A stretch of DNA of 64,000 nucleotides from Membranipora membranacea. Taxonomy: Eukaryota; Bryozoa; Gymnolaemata; Cheilostomatida; Membraniporidae. The notes under the pieces were generated by a model. The model was given only the letters and a program-made list of their open reading frames with translations. It was not told the origin of the DNA and ran no database searches. Made by a program: the position numbers and the translations under genes. The DNA lies in contig OU612067.1 of assembly GCA_914767715.1 (NCBI GenBank), positions 11,656,001 to 11,720,000 on the forward strand, in the 5' to 3' direction. Of this stretch, positions 34,801 through 45,869 are shown piece after piece. Each line of letters starts with the position of its first letter. Within the stretch, counting starts at the first letter, position 1.

Positions 34801-37800
34801 TCAGATCGTTGGGACATAAGACATAATTTTGTCCAATGATGTTCCTTGTAACAAAAAGTAATTATCCTCTTCTGCTTTTTCAAAGCAGGAGGACAATTCC
34901 TATCCTAATCAGAACAGAGAGTTTGGGACATAGGAGCAGGGAGTTTGTTCAAACTCAGTGATTTTTGACATCGGGGTTTGAGTGATCAAGACATCTTAGC
35001 ACTTGATCTTTTCAAATAATCTGTTTGTGTGATCCTTGCGCTGTTTGAGTGATAAGTTGCTCATGTAAAGAATTATATCCAAGCTGATATGTGTACATTT
35101 CAACAAGGATTTCAATTAGGGTAATGGTTCAGGGAAGAGATTGTCGACAGTGTTTATCCATGTATTTAATGACCTTAGTTGTATATTATGGTGCAAAAGA
35201 AGAGCTGCTGTGACTGGTAAATTTAGCGTTTTTACACATTATCCGGATCCGAGATTGAATTTATAGACCTATCTGATATCCGATCCGAGGTTGCCCAACC
35301 CTGATCCATTCCACTCCTAATTGGAGGCCAAAATGAATAAACTCCTTGCTCAGTCTGATATATCATTGCTGTTGATTTCGTAGCACATGGAACATAGACT
35401 TAGTTTATTTAGGAAACCATAAAATTCTGGGTTAAAATGCTGGGACGCCAGTATGAAACGATAACTTGGTCAGAGGTTAAAGGTTATTACCTTCCTCAAA
35501 AACAACCACCTGGTAACTGAATGAGAACCCGACCGAGTAAACATTGTGTTGCCTTTTTGTAAAGAAAATATTGACCAGAGCAGACAGAAACATCTGAAGT
35601 TGGAGGCATTGAGAGTGATGTATAAGGGGAGTTTACACCTTAGCATAACAAAACGTCATTACAAGCACTACTTGTCAACATACCTTGTGTGGCTTTATCT
35701 GCATCGTCACTGCCGCTGTTCTCAATGACTTTTTCGACTAGTTGATTATAGGTGAGATTACCGACAGCGTTTACAGTATCAGGCATAGAGGTATCCACTA
35801 ACCATCCGTGGAAGAGAGCGATGTTGAGCAAATCAAATACTATACATTCCGAGGTATACTCAAAATCACTCACGCTGAAATATAAATAAACTTGGACATT
35901 AAAATAATGGTATGGGTGTAGGAATATTCTGATGCGCTAACTAAAAGCTTATGGAATACTGGTAGAGCACAATTTTACAAATTCTTATTTACCCTAGAGA
36001 GGTGTAGTTTTTGCAGAAGAAAAGTTTGGCCATTTTTCAACATGCAATATTAATGACTAGCTACCGTATAATCAGCCTATTTATTTTATATGAGTGAATA
36101 ACCTCTCGCCTCAATTAGAAGAAAATAGTAAAAGCTTCAAAATAAACCGAGTCAGCCTTTTAACTTACAGTCAATATCTCAATTCATATGAGAAGACAAC
36201 TCCAGAAGCACAACAATCAGTCATTACTTCCAGGAAATGACTTAAATGATGTAAATAATTATGATGATGGGATACCGACGTGGTACATTGTATGACTAGA
36301 CGAAGAAACCCTATATCAGTGTATGTTCGTATAAAGCGTCAGCTGCAACTGCAACTGCTACAGTGCACTTTGTTTGCCATTTCCACAGTAGCTTTAAACT
36401 AGCCAAAGGGAGCCAAAACATTGACTAGCTAACAACCGAGTTGTGCCTTCTTCATATAAACTCCTAACTTGGCTATGTAAAATTTACTTATTTATTTCCA
36501 ATGACCTATCTTTGACAGTGATTTATTAATCCTAGCAAACGTTTTGTAGCTCTGATTGGCTGGTTGATGAAGGAAATATGGCAACACGCAAATATAGACT
36601 GTCATCAAAAGTAACATGTCTCGACATTGTCTCTCCCCATCTCAATTAGACCAAACCCTTTGCAAAGTGTCATACAATCAATAAGGTTCACACTTACCCT
36701 GTAAACCTGACATTGACATCTAAGCCTGTTTGGAGTTTATGGAAGACTGCTATAGCATCGTTTACGTTTTGTTCCCAATTAGCCTGTTCACCCTGCTCCA
36801 GGTCCTGGTAAGAAAATAAAAATTAATTACATACTTAGCAATTGATTTTATTGAGTTATTGTTTAATTATTGGGTGCTAGTGATGTTTGTCTTCAATTCC
36901 TGTCTGCTTTACTGCATTGAATCAATCCATATGGCCTAGCTGATTTCCTTGTGTTGATGTATGGAGAAGGCCTATATGACATACATAATCACTGATAAGG
37001 TGGAAGCATCACAGCCAAGACTTCACCATGATATGTAAACACAGCAATGCGGAGTACTAAGGTGCTTAAAATAATTTCAATTTGAGTAACACTTGAAATC
37101 AGAATTGATAAAAATCACTAAAATGGTGCTACGTAACAAGATATGACTTGTCTATTTCCCAATTTGCATGTGAACCTAGACTTTATTTCAACTGTAGTCC
37201 TTGACTCAAATTGTGGAAAACTGTCAAATATTGATAATTGGCCCATTATAAAACAGCTACACAATAGAATATAGTAAATTTGTCATTAAATTGTAATTCA
37301 CCAGTTTAGGGGCCGTCGGACAGGGGGCAAAGTCTGGGGGCTCAGACTAGGGCGACTTAGGGGCAATGAAATTCTACACAACACAAACTTGGTAGCAAAG
37401 ATATGTTTGTCTTAATATTTACGCATGGGTTGACAAAGTTTATGAAGCTATTTGTGCAAAGTCAGTGTTGTGGACAACACAACAGCTGGTGTCTAATATT
37501 GTAGAATTCCCATGAGACCCCATTTTTTAAGGTAACTAATTGGCCATAACTGAAAACACAAACAGCATTTTAGGGCCCAGTTATACCAAGCATGATCTAA
37601 TTTGCCTGCATTTAGGTTTTGAACAGCCGCCAGCGCGCCAGTAGAATGGGAACGACCGGACTGCGGGCAAACTAGATCAAACTTAATCTAGGAATAGATT
37701 AAATGTATGATTGGTTCATCAGCAAACCTAAAGAACTTTTTTGTCTTTGACCCCCTCAAGTTTTCATACTGAGCTCTTTACTTACTTGAGGCATTGTTTG

Positions 37801-40177
37801 TAACACTATATCACCAAGGTAACCCATGAGTTGACTCGACGTTACGACTTCAGCTGTTGTATCAAGAGTTATCTTCCCTCTCAATAACAGTACATTGATT
37901 AAAGCTATGAGAGGACACGGGCCGTTCAGGTTCTGAGTCACTATAGGTACCTTCCTTCCTGAAACAAAATATTTAAAATATAGAAATTTGTTATATTACA
38001 AACAGTGGGTGAAATATGAATATCGATCGTGTGATACATGCAAGGGACCTAAATGCTTTAACGCTGACAGTGCATGTTAAATGCGCAGACAGCCCTTAAA
38101 AGCGCTCGGGATGGCGATCGCGACCGACGTTAAGGGGGTGGCCACGAACGGACTGGCTGTGGTTACATAAAAATGTAATACTTCCTGACAAATGGTGTAG
38201 CGCCCTCATATGGCTCATGACTGGCCACTCAATGATATAAGGAACATCTATACTTTTGCAGATGCATAACATCAGACAGCATATTGTAGTAATGTTTTTT
38301 AATTACAAGCTGCGGCAGATAAACTGATCAATAATGAAGACTACTATTATATATGTTAGAATCTTTTCTGTAACCCATCATTGCATCATTTTACCTTAAG
38401 ATTGTGAATTCTCAGACATTGGCCAATTTAAACACCATCTTGTCTAAGTTCTTGGAGGTTTTCTTGTATCAATATCCAATATCAGTCCTACCAACTGCAT
38501 GGTAACAAGTCACTTATTGGTGATGAGGTTTTAAACAAGGTCAGAGAGCACAGCTATCACATATGATACATAGAAATTACTGTAGACATGGAAGCATGTA
38601 TTATTACATCAAAAGTGAAATAGCAATGGCATCAATATAACTAGCCCTAAATAGTTCATAACTGCAACAGGGTTTCCAATAGGGCGTGTCAAAGAGTATC
38701 CCACAATGCAACATTTAGGAATTCCCAGTCTGATCAAGTCAAAGATTATACCATTGTAAGATAGAGCTGACCATTCTGAGATATCAAAGGTAACATTGCA
38801 TTGTGGGAAGGTTACCACAGCCAGGTCCCAGCCACATCAACATCTCTACCTTTGAACTTTATCCATTTTAGATGGTAGATATCTTTGCCAGGATCATCCT
38901 CATGCCCCTCTTTAGATTTGATCTCGGCGGCTCGCTGTTTGACATCCTCCATAATAGGTGAGGTCTCAGTCACAGGACCAGTTCCTGAAGCCTGTGAACA
39001 GCAACCATACAATTAATATGACAAAATAGCAAATTCACATCTAAATCTAATATTTGTTAGTTTGGTTTATGGTTAAACCAAGCCAATCCATTTTACTCTT
39101 TGGTTTATAGAATAAATTTTTATGATTCGCCTAGTAGGCTATGACCAATTTTCATCGGCGCATTTGATTGACAGTAAAATATGATTAGTCATATTCGTAC
39201 TTGTAAACCATGTGCCTTGATATGCAGATGTTGAGTACTGAGTTGCAGCACGATAAATCATGAAAAAGTTGACGTTGGCCAGCATTTCGTTGCAGTATTT
39301 GTGCAATATTTACTAACACATATCAACATTTGGCAAAAATGCAGGGAGATTCAGGCAGGTGCATATGATGTGAATCATTCAAGGGCATCGACTCGCTAAT
39401 ATGAGATAACTTTTGAAAGCAATGAGGACATGCTTGCTCATGTAAACTTGTGAGTCATGACAATCACATACATGTGATAGATGAGAACGAAAAATCAGAC
39501 TCCTCCCCTCTATCTAGCAAAGCTGCAATAAACAATGTCCGGTCTGGCAGTATCTAAGAAGGTTTTTAACATGTGCATATATACTTCTCTAACCAAGCTA
39601 TCCAAGCTAACCGCGTGTCACTGCGAAGAGTTCCACAAAAAAGCTTACATCAATCATATCAATAGATAAAGACTAGAGACTAGTAACTTGGACTCATGAA
39701 CACCAGCGGTTTTTTTTATTCTCAACTCCTCTGATTTAGAACTAACACAACTAAATATCCTACCTCCTGTTTCTCTGGTGTTTGAGCTGATGCACCTAAT
39801 GACCCTTCATCAGCAGGTAAAGACGCTTCCTCCGGACTCATAGACGCTTCGCCATCTTTTGATACGTCAGCTCCAGGCGTTTTAGGGTCACTATCATTTA
39901 ACTGATTAGCATTTACATTGCTATTGGCTTCAGTTGAGTCCATGGATTTGGGACTTGAAGCAGACTCTAGAGATTGTTGGGTGTTTTCAGCTGAAGGTGT
40001 GACTGGCGTCGCATCTGATAAGCTAGTATTTTTAGTATCTGGCGTGTTTGGGGAAGAAGCTTGGTTATTATCATCAGCTGACAATGGACTACTGCTAGCT
40101 GGATCTTGGTGTGACTTCGGCTCAGCATCACCTGCCTTTTGATCACTACCGGTTTCTGTGTCGCTTGGATCAGCCAT
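28816..40177 (-). CDS. MINDY1/2: MINDY-1/2-type K48-ubiquitin deubiquitinase
   Basis: Nine phase-consistent exons: 40177-39764, 38991-38850, 37958-37786, 36804-36698, 35874-35684, 34326-34184, 30157-29964, 29814-29734 and 29059-28816, giving about 563 residues before a missing terminal exon. The N-terminus (1-138) is acidic, Ser/Pro-rich and disordered. The MINDY catalytic domain runs from YHLKWIKFKG (about 178) through TQNLNGPCPLIALINVLLLR, with the catalytic glutamine Q194 and cysteine C200, GVSDFEYTSEC, LFHGWLVD and LTYNQLVE to FFRNNHFSTI, with the catalytic histidine about H382, and LLVTDQGYL. After it come a ubiquitin-interacting-motif-like segment (VDQDMLLAMSLNAQL) and a Gln-rich helix. 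Family members trim long K48-linked ubiquitin chains in the cytosol. Vertebrate paralogues end in a CxxL-type lipidation motif; that last exon was not found (the last donor is GTGAGT at 28815). The start ATG follows GTG at 40180-40178. Confidence 0.93.
29147..29352. repeat. 26-bp minisatellite
   Basis: About seven to eight head-to-tail copies of TGATATGACATCATCACTAT plus GTGTGC, in a MINDY intron. The period is about 26 bases with single-base variants (CATCGCTATG, TTTTGATATG). Each unit carries TGACATCA, a CRE/AP-1-like 8-mer. Confidence 0.9.
30573..30703. mobile_element. Partial copy of the 28.4 kb palindromic element
   Basis: It contains TGCTCTACTTGGCATGAATT, GGAAAGAGTGCCTTCATAAG and TGAACAGGATGTGCAATA, matching one arm and the centre of the element at 28400-28619. 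The second arm is missing apart from TGTGACATC. Confidence 0.75.
31357..33296 (+). CDS. Nested gene: small secreted Cys protein, likely GPI-anchored
   Basis: Four phase-consistent exons: 31357-31411, 31705-31849, 32205-32365 and 33226-33296, encoding 143 residues. Exon 1 is a signal peptide (MYGMTLAVTILFLIG). Exons 2 and 3 encode a mainly hydrophilic, probably helical domain with six cysteines (RSRCNDDLALSC, DLYCSLVF, KLECVDEAVHGCGHL, YQAKCSRR). Exon 4 is a short polar linker (NSAGKTT) followed by a hydrophobic end (MLMVAYSLLMLFIFDLM) directly before TAA, the layout of a GPI-attachment signal or a C-terminal membrane anchor. Donors are GTAAGT, GTAAGC and GTGAAA; acceptors end in TAG, CAG and TAG. 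The gene lies on the opposite strand inside the MINDY intron between exons 34184-34326 and 29964-30157. The six-cysteine arrangement loosely recalls small extracellular helical families, but none is assigned. Confidence 0.72.
33300..35680. other. MINDY intronic sequence flanking exon 34184-34326
   Basis: Apart from the MINDY exon at 34184-34326, no other exon is supported. A TA run lies near 33750-33768. The 70-codon minus-strand ORF at 34508-34720 has no family resemblance and is not needed for the MINDY frame, which joins across it. Confidence 0.5.
37593..37679. repeat. Short inverted repeat with GC-rich centre
   Basis: TGATCTAATTTGCC and GGGCAAACTAGATCA flank a GC-rich core (GCCGCCAGCGCGCCAG) in a MINDY intron. 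A decayed fold-back element is the likeliest reading. Confidence 0.5.
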
Positions 40178-40749
40178 CACTCAACTAGATTGAAAAAAGT
40201 ACAGCATACTATATGCATATCTCAGAAGTAAAATAGCGCTTTAAAAGTGTCATCCATCACATGAATTGAGGCAAGCACACTGGGAAGATTTGGGCCCAGT
40301 GTGTCTTGAGGGCTCTTCTCTGCTGATAGGCTTAGTAAGCTCTGAAGCCAATTAACACGAGAGCTTGTCCATTCCTGAGATGAATTTTTTTGTCGCTGAG
40401 TGTTACTAAAAATAAATCAAGAGAAAACTACCATCTGTGTCACAGAGGTCTCCGTGGAATCCTAGATCTAAAGGGTACACAAAGGGCTGATCATCTCTGT
40501 TCTTCATACATACAGCCCTCACATTACTGCATTCCCTTTGTCTTTCTTGTCAAGAAAACTACTACAGCGGAGCTTAGTGGATAGCCTGTGGGAATATCCG
40601 GTCTAACCTCAATGAGTTAAACGAACAAGAACATAAATATGTTACAGCCTAGGGATGTCACTTTTGTGATGGATGTCAGCAACTGACACATCTGAAACAG
40701 ATCCTGTGGAAATGTGTTGTTGTCGTGCTGTTCCATGGCTTTATATGGA

Positions 40750-43700
40750 TTATGACAGCATGAGGATGGGTAGAAGCTGCTCTGATCCAACCAAAGAGGT
40801 AGGCCCAAGCTTAAAGTAGTTAGAGTATCCCAAATTGACACAACTAAATCTCTTGATGATAAACTGGGGACAATTGTTTATGGACTGGTAATTTGTCAGA
40901 CAACCTTGCTTCTTTGTTGTAAGTTGGACAAACACAGAAGTGACAGACTGACTCAAAGCACGGGATGAGAGTGGCTAGTAGTATGGTCAAATACTCATGC
41001 TGTAAAACCGAAAAGAATCTAACTCACTGTTAGGCCTACTCTACTGACTGGTCAGTAAATCACCAAGTCCAATGAATAATAACAAACCTAAGCTAAAAAC
41101 AACAATGTTCTCTGATAGTGCATGTACACTCACAGTGTTGATTTTTTCCTACTTGTCCTAACAATGCTCCTTACTCAGCTTTGGATGATTTATGTGGCCT
41201 ATTTTATCTCCAGTTCAGCATATGATAAGGCTTGAAAGATAACACTCTTTTAGACTTTTAATTTTCTCAAGTAAGTTGTTGGTCATCAACTTTACAGAGA
41301 GATAAGCTGCATTCTGCAGATATGAAAAAGGTTAGGTCCAATATTTGGTTTGGGACGGACACATTGTTGCACAAGGATTTTGGGCTTTTGATGCAGATTG
41401 CTCCTTTGCTAAATATTTATTGCGGGAAAATTAGCACATGTGTATTTTGTTGCATATTTTTATATTATTTATACTTCTATATTGATTTGTTAAAAATGTT
41501 GATCCAGTAACAGGCAGTATTTGAATTCATAGTCACTTTTAATGCACGTATAGATAGAGTCATTTGCTTAGAGATATCACAACATAAGTTATGATTCCGC
41601 TTTGCATGATAAGCTGTTATAGCCATCAATTCACACGTCATGTTGATACAAAAAAAATTCGAAAGGTAGCGTGTAAAGTTTTGTCATTAATAATTATATG
41701 AATTTATATTATATTCATTTCATTAATATCTAATAAAATTGTGCAAATTATAAAACATTAACACAAATAATATGGTATCCGGAAATAAAATATTAAAGTA
41801 TACCCGTTGATTGTGTTGTTGTTCTATGCTGTTTAGAAGGAGGTATTGAGTTTGACAATCAGACAATCTACGGTTGTAAAGCCTGTATCTTTACCTGCAT
41901 GCAGACAGTGATATCAGCCAATGGTTTGAGTCCTTCCATTACCGCCCTTGTGGCGCTCTGATGTTCTGCAGAAACTTCAGGCTCATCGCAGGTGATGGGA
42001 ACAGTAGCAAAGCGATAATATAGTACCTGTACTTTTGATGTTACCTGCCTGGTTGGGCATGTGTTCATTGTTGGGGAAGAGAACTGAGTTGCAAAGTCAA
42101 GGTAGATATTATCCTTCACAGCACAGAAGATTTGATGCAATTCGTGCGCAAGAAGGTATCTGTCAGTCTAAAAAATGAGGATAGCGTTTTGGTGTGGGTT
42201 TTTATAGCATCCATAAGGGTATAGGATTTAGATTGGATAATTAAGCAACGCCTGCAAACGTACTAGTAGGAAGTGGCCCCATCATAAATCTTTGGCAAGT
42301 TCTAAGCAAATCGTTCATTGAAATCAATATTCTATAATCTAAAGTTGCGGCAAAAAATCCTTTGATTATTAGTCATACAACTTTTAGTTGTATGACTCTT
42401 GTTTTGGTTGAGTTTATTATTATTATTCGTCTCGCAACACTTTTTGTAGCTTTTATAAGTCAAGAACTACCAGACAGAATTTGCTGTTACTTGGTCACAA
42501 CATAGCTCCATATGTTTAGATGAGAAATTGCAAAATGAAATTTTAAAATGTTATGTAATACTTGCTAATTACACTAATTAGTGAAGGAGGTTTTGCCTTT
42601 TTTAACGTTTTTACCCAATTTCATTCGGCTATATGTCAAGAACTACTTGGCAGAATTTGATGATATATGGTCACAACATAGTGCCATATGTCAAGATGAG
42701 AAATTTCAAAACGAAATTTTGAAATGTTATGTAATACTTGCTAATTACACTAATTAGTGGAGGATGGTTTTTCGATTTTCTTTTGGTGATATCTTGAGAA
42801 CCAATCATGCGATCGAGTTGAAACTTAGGATATAGGGGTTATGGCATATACCGAATCTTATGACATCATCAATTTCAATGTCACATGACCCGATATCCAA
42901 ACTGGCCGCCATAAACAGGAAGTGGCTGCCGATTAACAGTTCTTATCATTCGATTAAGTCAAAACTTGGGATTTGGAGGTTTTGACTTATACCGAATCTT
43001 ATGACATCATCAACTTCAATGTCACATGACCTGATATCCAAAATGGCCGCCATAAACAGGAAGTGGCTGCCGATTAGCAGTTCTTATCATGCGATTGAGT
43101 TAAAACTTTGGATATTGGGGTTATGGCATATACCGAATCTTATGACATCATCAATTTTCATGTCACATGACCCGATATACAAAATGGCCGCCAAAAACAG
43201 GAAGTGGCTGCCGATTAACAGTTCTTATCATGCGATTGAGTTAAAACTTTGGACATGGGGGTTTTGACATATACCGAATCTTATGACATTATCAATTGTC
43301 ATGTCACATCACCCGATTTACAAAATGGCCGCCATTAACAGGAAGTGGCTCCCGATTAACAGTTCTTATCATGCGATTGAGTTAAAACTTGGGATAAGGG
43401 GGTTTTCACATATACCGAATCTTATAATGTCTTCAATTATGATGTCACATGAACTTGAAAATCATTATGGTCGGTTGTATGACTTCATATTTGCTGGCAA
43501 ATATTTTTACCGTTTCTAGTTTTCTTTGATTATCTGTGCCCATTATTGTGCAATTGAGTATTTTGTTTACACTTACGATTATACTTTCATAATATTCACA
43601 ATTCGGTCCCGCAATCGGTGGCATAAATCCGTATGCATTATCCTGTAAAGAAGAAGGATATGTAAAAATAATTATGGTAACTGCAACTATTTAGACAATT

Positions 43701-45811
43701 TTGCACACGTCAGTTGACCTGTTAGAATTACATCTCAAGAAAAATTGTACCGACCAACGATATTATCGCTTATCGGTCACATTCGATTTCTGACTCAGGG
43801 ATTTTTGTTCTCATCAATTTAGATTGACTCTAACGTGGATTATTCTTTGGTTGGTTCTAGGGTTGCCCTTGAACATTTGAATATGATTACGATGTGAGTT
43901 GCTTTCCAGCGTATTCTAAGAACACAACTCCCTAACTATAAGATATCCATAACATTTTGAACTTGTCAGATAAACATAAATTAGTTGACTGCAAAAAAAC
44001 ATGAATCGGTGACAACAATCTCGTTTGATTTTCAAGGAAATTCAGAATTTAAATTTATCTGATCCCTTTGGAATTACACAACATTGCATCATGGGACAGC
44101 ATTTGATATTAACACATATTACACTCACAAATGCAGCCATCGCGTTCCCAGCGCACGCTCTAGCATCTGCCAATATAAGCTCTAAGTTTTCCAGCTGACA
44201 TCTAGAGAATGTCCCAAGATCAATTTTCATACCTGGAACCGATCGCCGGCCATGACATCTTTGTAGACTAAAATAAAAGCAGTTGACCTAGTTTATTCAG
44301 TTTTTGTTGGACCCTAAAACCCCTGGACCAGTGCCTGAACTGGACTGGTCCTCTACTCACAAGGGCACAATTCACAATGCTCCATCGCTCAACATAATTA
44401 GCCCAGCAAAAATAAAATGGCAAGATCATGTCGCTCATCACTAACTCGTAACTGGATAAAAATACTGATGAAAAAGAATTTGTCTCATCTTATTTAAAAA
44501 AAGTCGTGCCCCGGTCCATGGAAGTTATTCTATAAAGTCCTCACTGCAATGGTACTGTCATCGCATATTTGATAATAAATATGCTTATTACTATGTACAC
44601 ACTACAGGTGATCAAACGCTGAATACTAATGTGACATGGATTTCCGTAAGGTAAAGGTGATGCACAAACTGAATCTTCACAACTCTAAATATATGTAGGT
44701 GTGAGGTCAGACTTACTTCAGAGCGTCTGAGAGATGTAGCCCATACAACATTCCTCCAAGGAACAATAAAAGACCACTGTTATCTAAAATTACAATAAAT
44801 TAAATAACACAGATGTATTCTTATGCTTGACAAGATTATGATTACTAATTCACTGCGATTCTCCATCTTTAGGCCTATACTTGACGGCCTCTCACAATAT
44901 AACAGTGACCATTGTGTGATAGGTTTCTAGAGGCTAGAGAAACCACTGGGGTAGACAAAATAAACTGGTTTAACATTTTAGCATACATAATTAATCTGTA
45001 TTCAATGATTTTGTGCGTGATGAGAAATCACCAGTGTTAGAAGTGGAAAATATGAGGTAGGGAGATGCCAACCAGGCCTGTTGTCCAGAGGGCCGCCTAG
45101 GCCTCCAGTGGGTACAGGGCGGAGCCCTGCCCCCCAAAGCCCTGTGGTGATTACAATGAAAATGCATCATTTTTAGCCATATTTTGGAAAACACTGGATA
45201 TGATATATAGGGAGGACGCACCCCCCTAGACAAAATAGGAAGGGGGACACCATCCCCTTGCATTCCCCCTAAATTCTTACACTGGTCAAATTACATAAAA
45301 AGTCAGTACACTAATTTGCTGAAATCTAAAAATCGGCTTTTCAAAATGGAGTGAGTCACAATATATGAAAGACCATTTTGGAACAGGTTTCTAAGAGCTA
45401 GAGAAATCGTTTGGGTAGACAAAATAAACTGGTTCAACATTATTATACATACAATTTGCATTCACTGAGTTTGAGCATGACGGGAAATAACATAAAAAGT
45501 CATTACTCTAATTTGCTGTTGGTGGAAAAATCGCTTTTCAAAATAGAGCGTGTAAATAGCATATTTACCATTTGAAAGGGAAAAGTCATGCATGCTACAT
45601 TCATGAGCAGAGGTGAAGCATCATGCATTTGTATCAGCATCAAGTACAGCGCATAAACCTTGAACTTTCTCTTCCCAAGCTCAATATTTGAAAACCCTTA
45701 GATGTTTGAGAAAATTAAGTGTATCACACTTAGCAATACTTACACATGATCGATGCAGAGTGATTCCTTTCCGACTTCTTGATGAGCACGTTTCACGGTG
45801 GTGGAATTCAT
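40750..45811 (-). CDS. Unrecognised Cys-containing signal-anchor protein
   Basis: Six exons in consistent phase: 45811-45744, 44776-44717, 44267-44129, 43642-43577, 42167-41895 and 40974-40750, giving about 276 residues. The start ATG (MNSTTVKRAHQEVGKES) is chosen because this frame alone joins the next two exons; the frame of the longer ORF on the first exon meets a stop in exon 3. Residues about 23-40 (HVGLLLFLGGMLYGLHLSDA) form a single hydrophobic segment, a signal anchor or internal signal peptide. The rest contains about 15 cysteines and the stretches RCQLENLELILADARACAGN, GFMPPIAGPNCEYYESI and YLLAHELHQIFCAVKDN. The last exon (from PLSSRALSQSV to a TAA at 40750) is in phase but is the least certain part. 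No family is recognised. The intron between the fourth and fifth exons holds the repeat element at 42370-43524. Confidence 0.6.
42370..43524. mobile_element. Composite tandem-repeat element with 9-bp target duplication
   Basis: It is flanked by TTTGATTAT at 42361-42369 and 43525-43533. The left end has a 12+3+12 hairpin (AGTCATACAACT...AGTTGTATGACT, 42371-42397); the right end contains GGTTGTATGACTT. Inside are two copies of a 177-base unit (CAAGAACTACYNGRCAGAAT at 42461 and 42638), then about five copies of a 141-base unit (ACCGAATCTTATGACATCAT at 42850, 42991, 43132, 43273 and 43414) that includes AAAATGGCCGCCAT and AACAGGAAGTGGCT. The ORFs here (43001-43267, 43283-43519) are translations of the repeat and have no recognised domain. 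Confidence 0.75.
44917..45545. repeat. Direct repeat pair with GC-rich insertion
   Basis: Two copies of a block: TAGGTTTCTAGAGGCTAGAG to ...GACAAAATAAACTGGTTTAA (44917 onward), and ACAGGTTTCTAAGAGCTAGA to ...GACAAAATAAACTGGTTCAA (45383 onward). Each continues to CATAAAAAGTCANTACNCTA and GGCTTTTCAAAATGGAG-type sequence. In the first copy about 270 bases, including a locally GC-rich part (GGGCGGAGCCCTGCCCCCCA), separate the two halves. Confidence 0.65.
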
Positions 45812-45869
45812 TTCTACCTTCCACTTGGAACCCTTTTATACAGCTCTGAGCCATAACATAAGCTGATAA

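Noticed and set aside
38696-38809. Inverted CCCACAATGCAA motif pair considered as a mobile element
   Set aside because: Only about 12-20 bases pair and no borders or duplications are visible; left as a weak fold-back trace.
39918-40142. Plus-strand ORF of 74 codons
   Set aside because: Antisense shadow of the first MINDY exon, which has biased Ser/Asp/Asn composition.
43001-43519. Repeat-encoded ORFs of 88 and 78 codons (47-residue periodic protein)
   Set aside because: The open frame is explained by a repeat period that happens to be a multiple of three; no signal, splice or family support.
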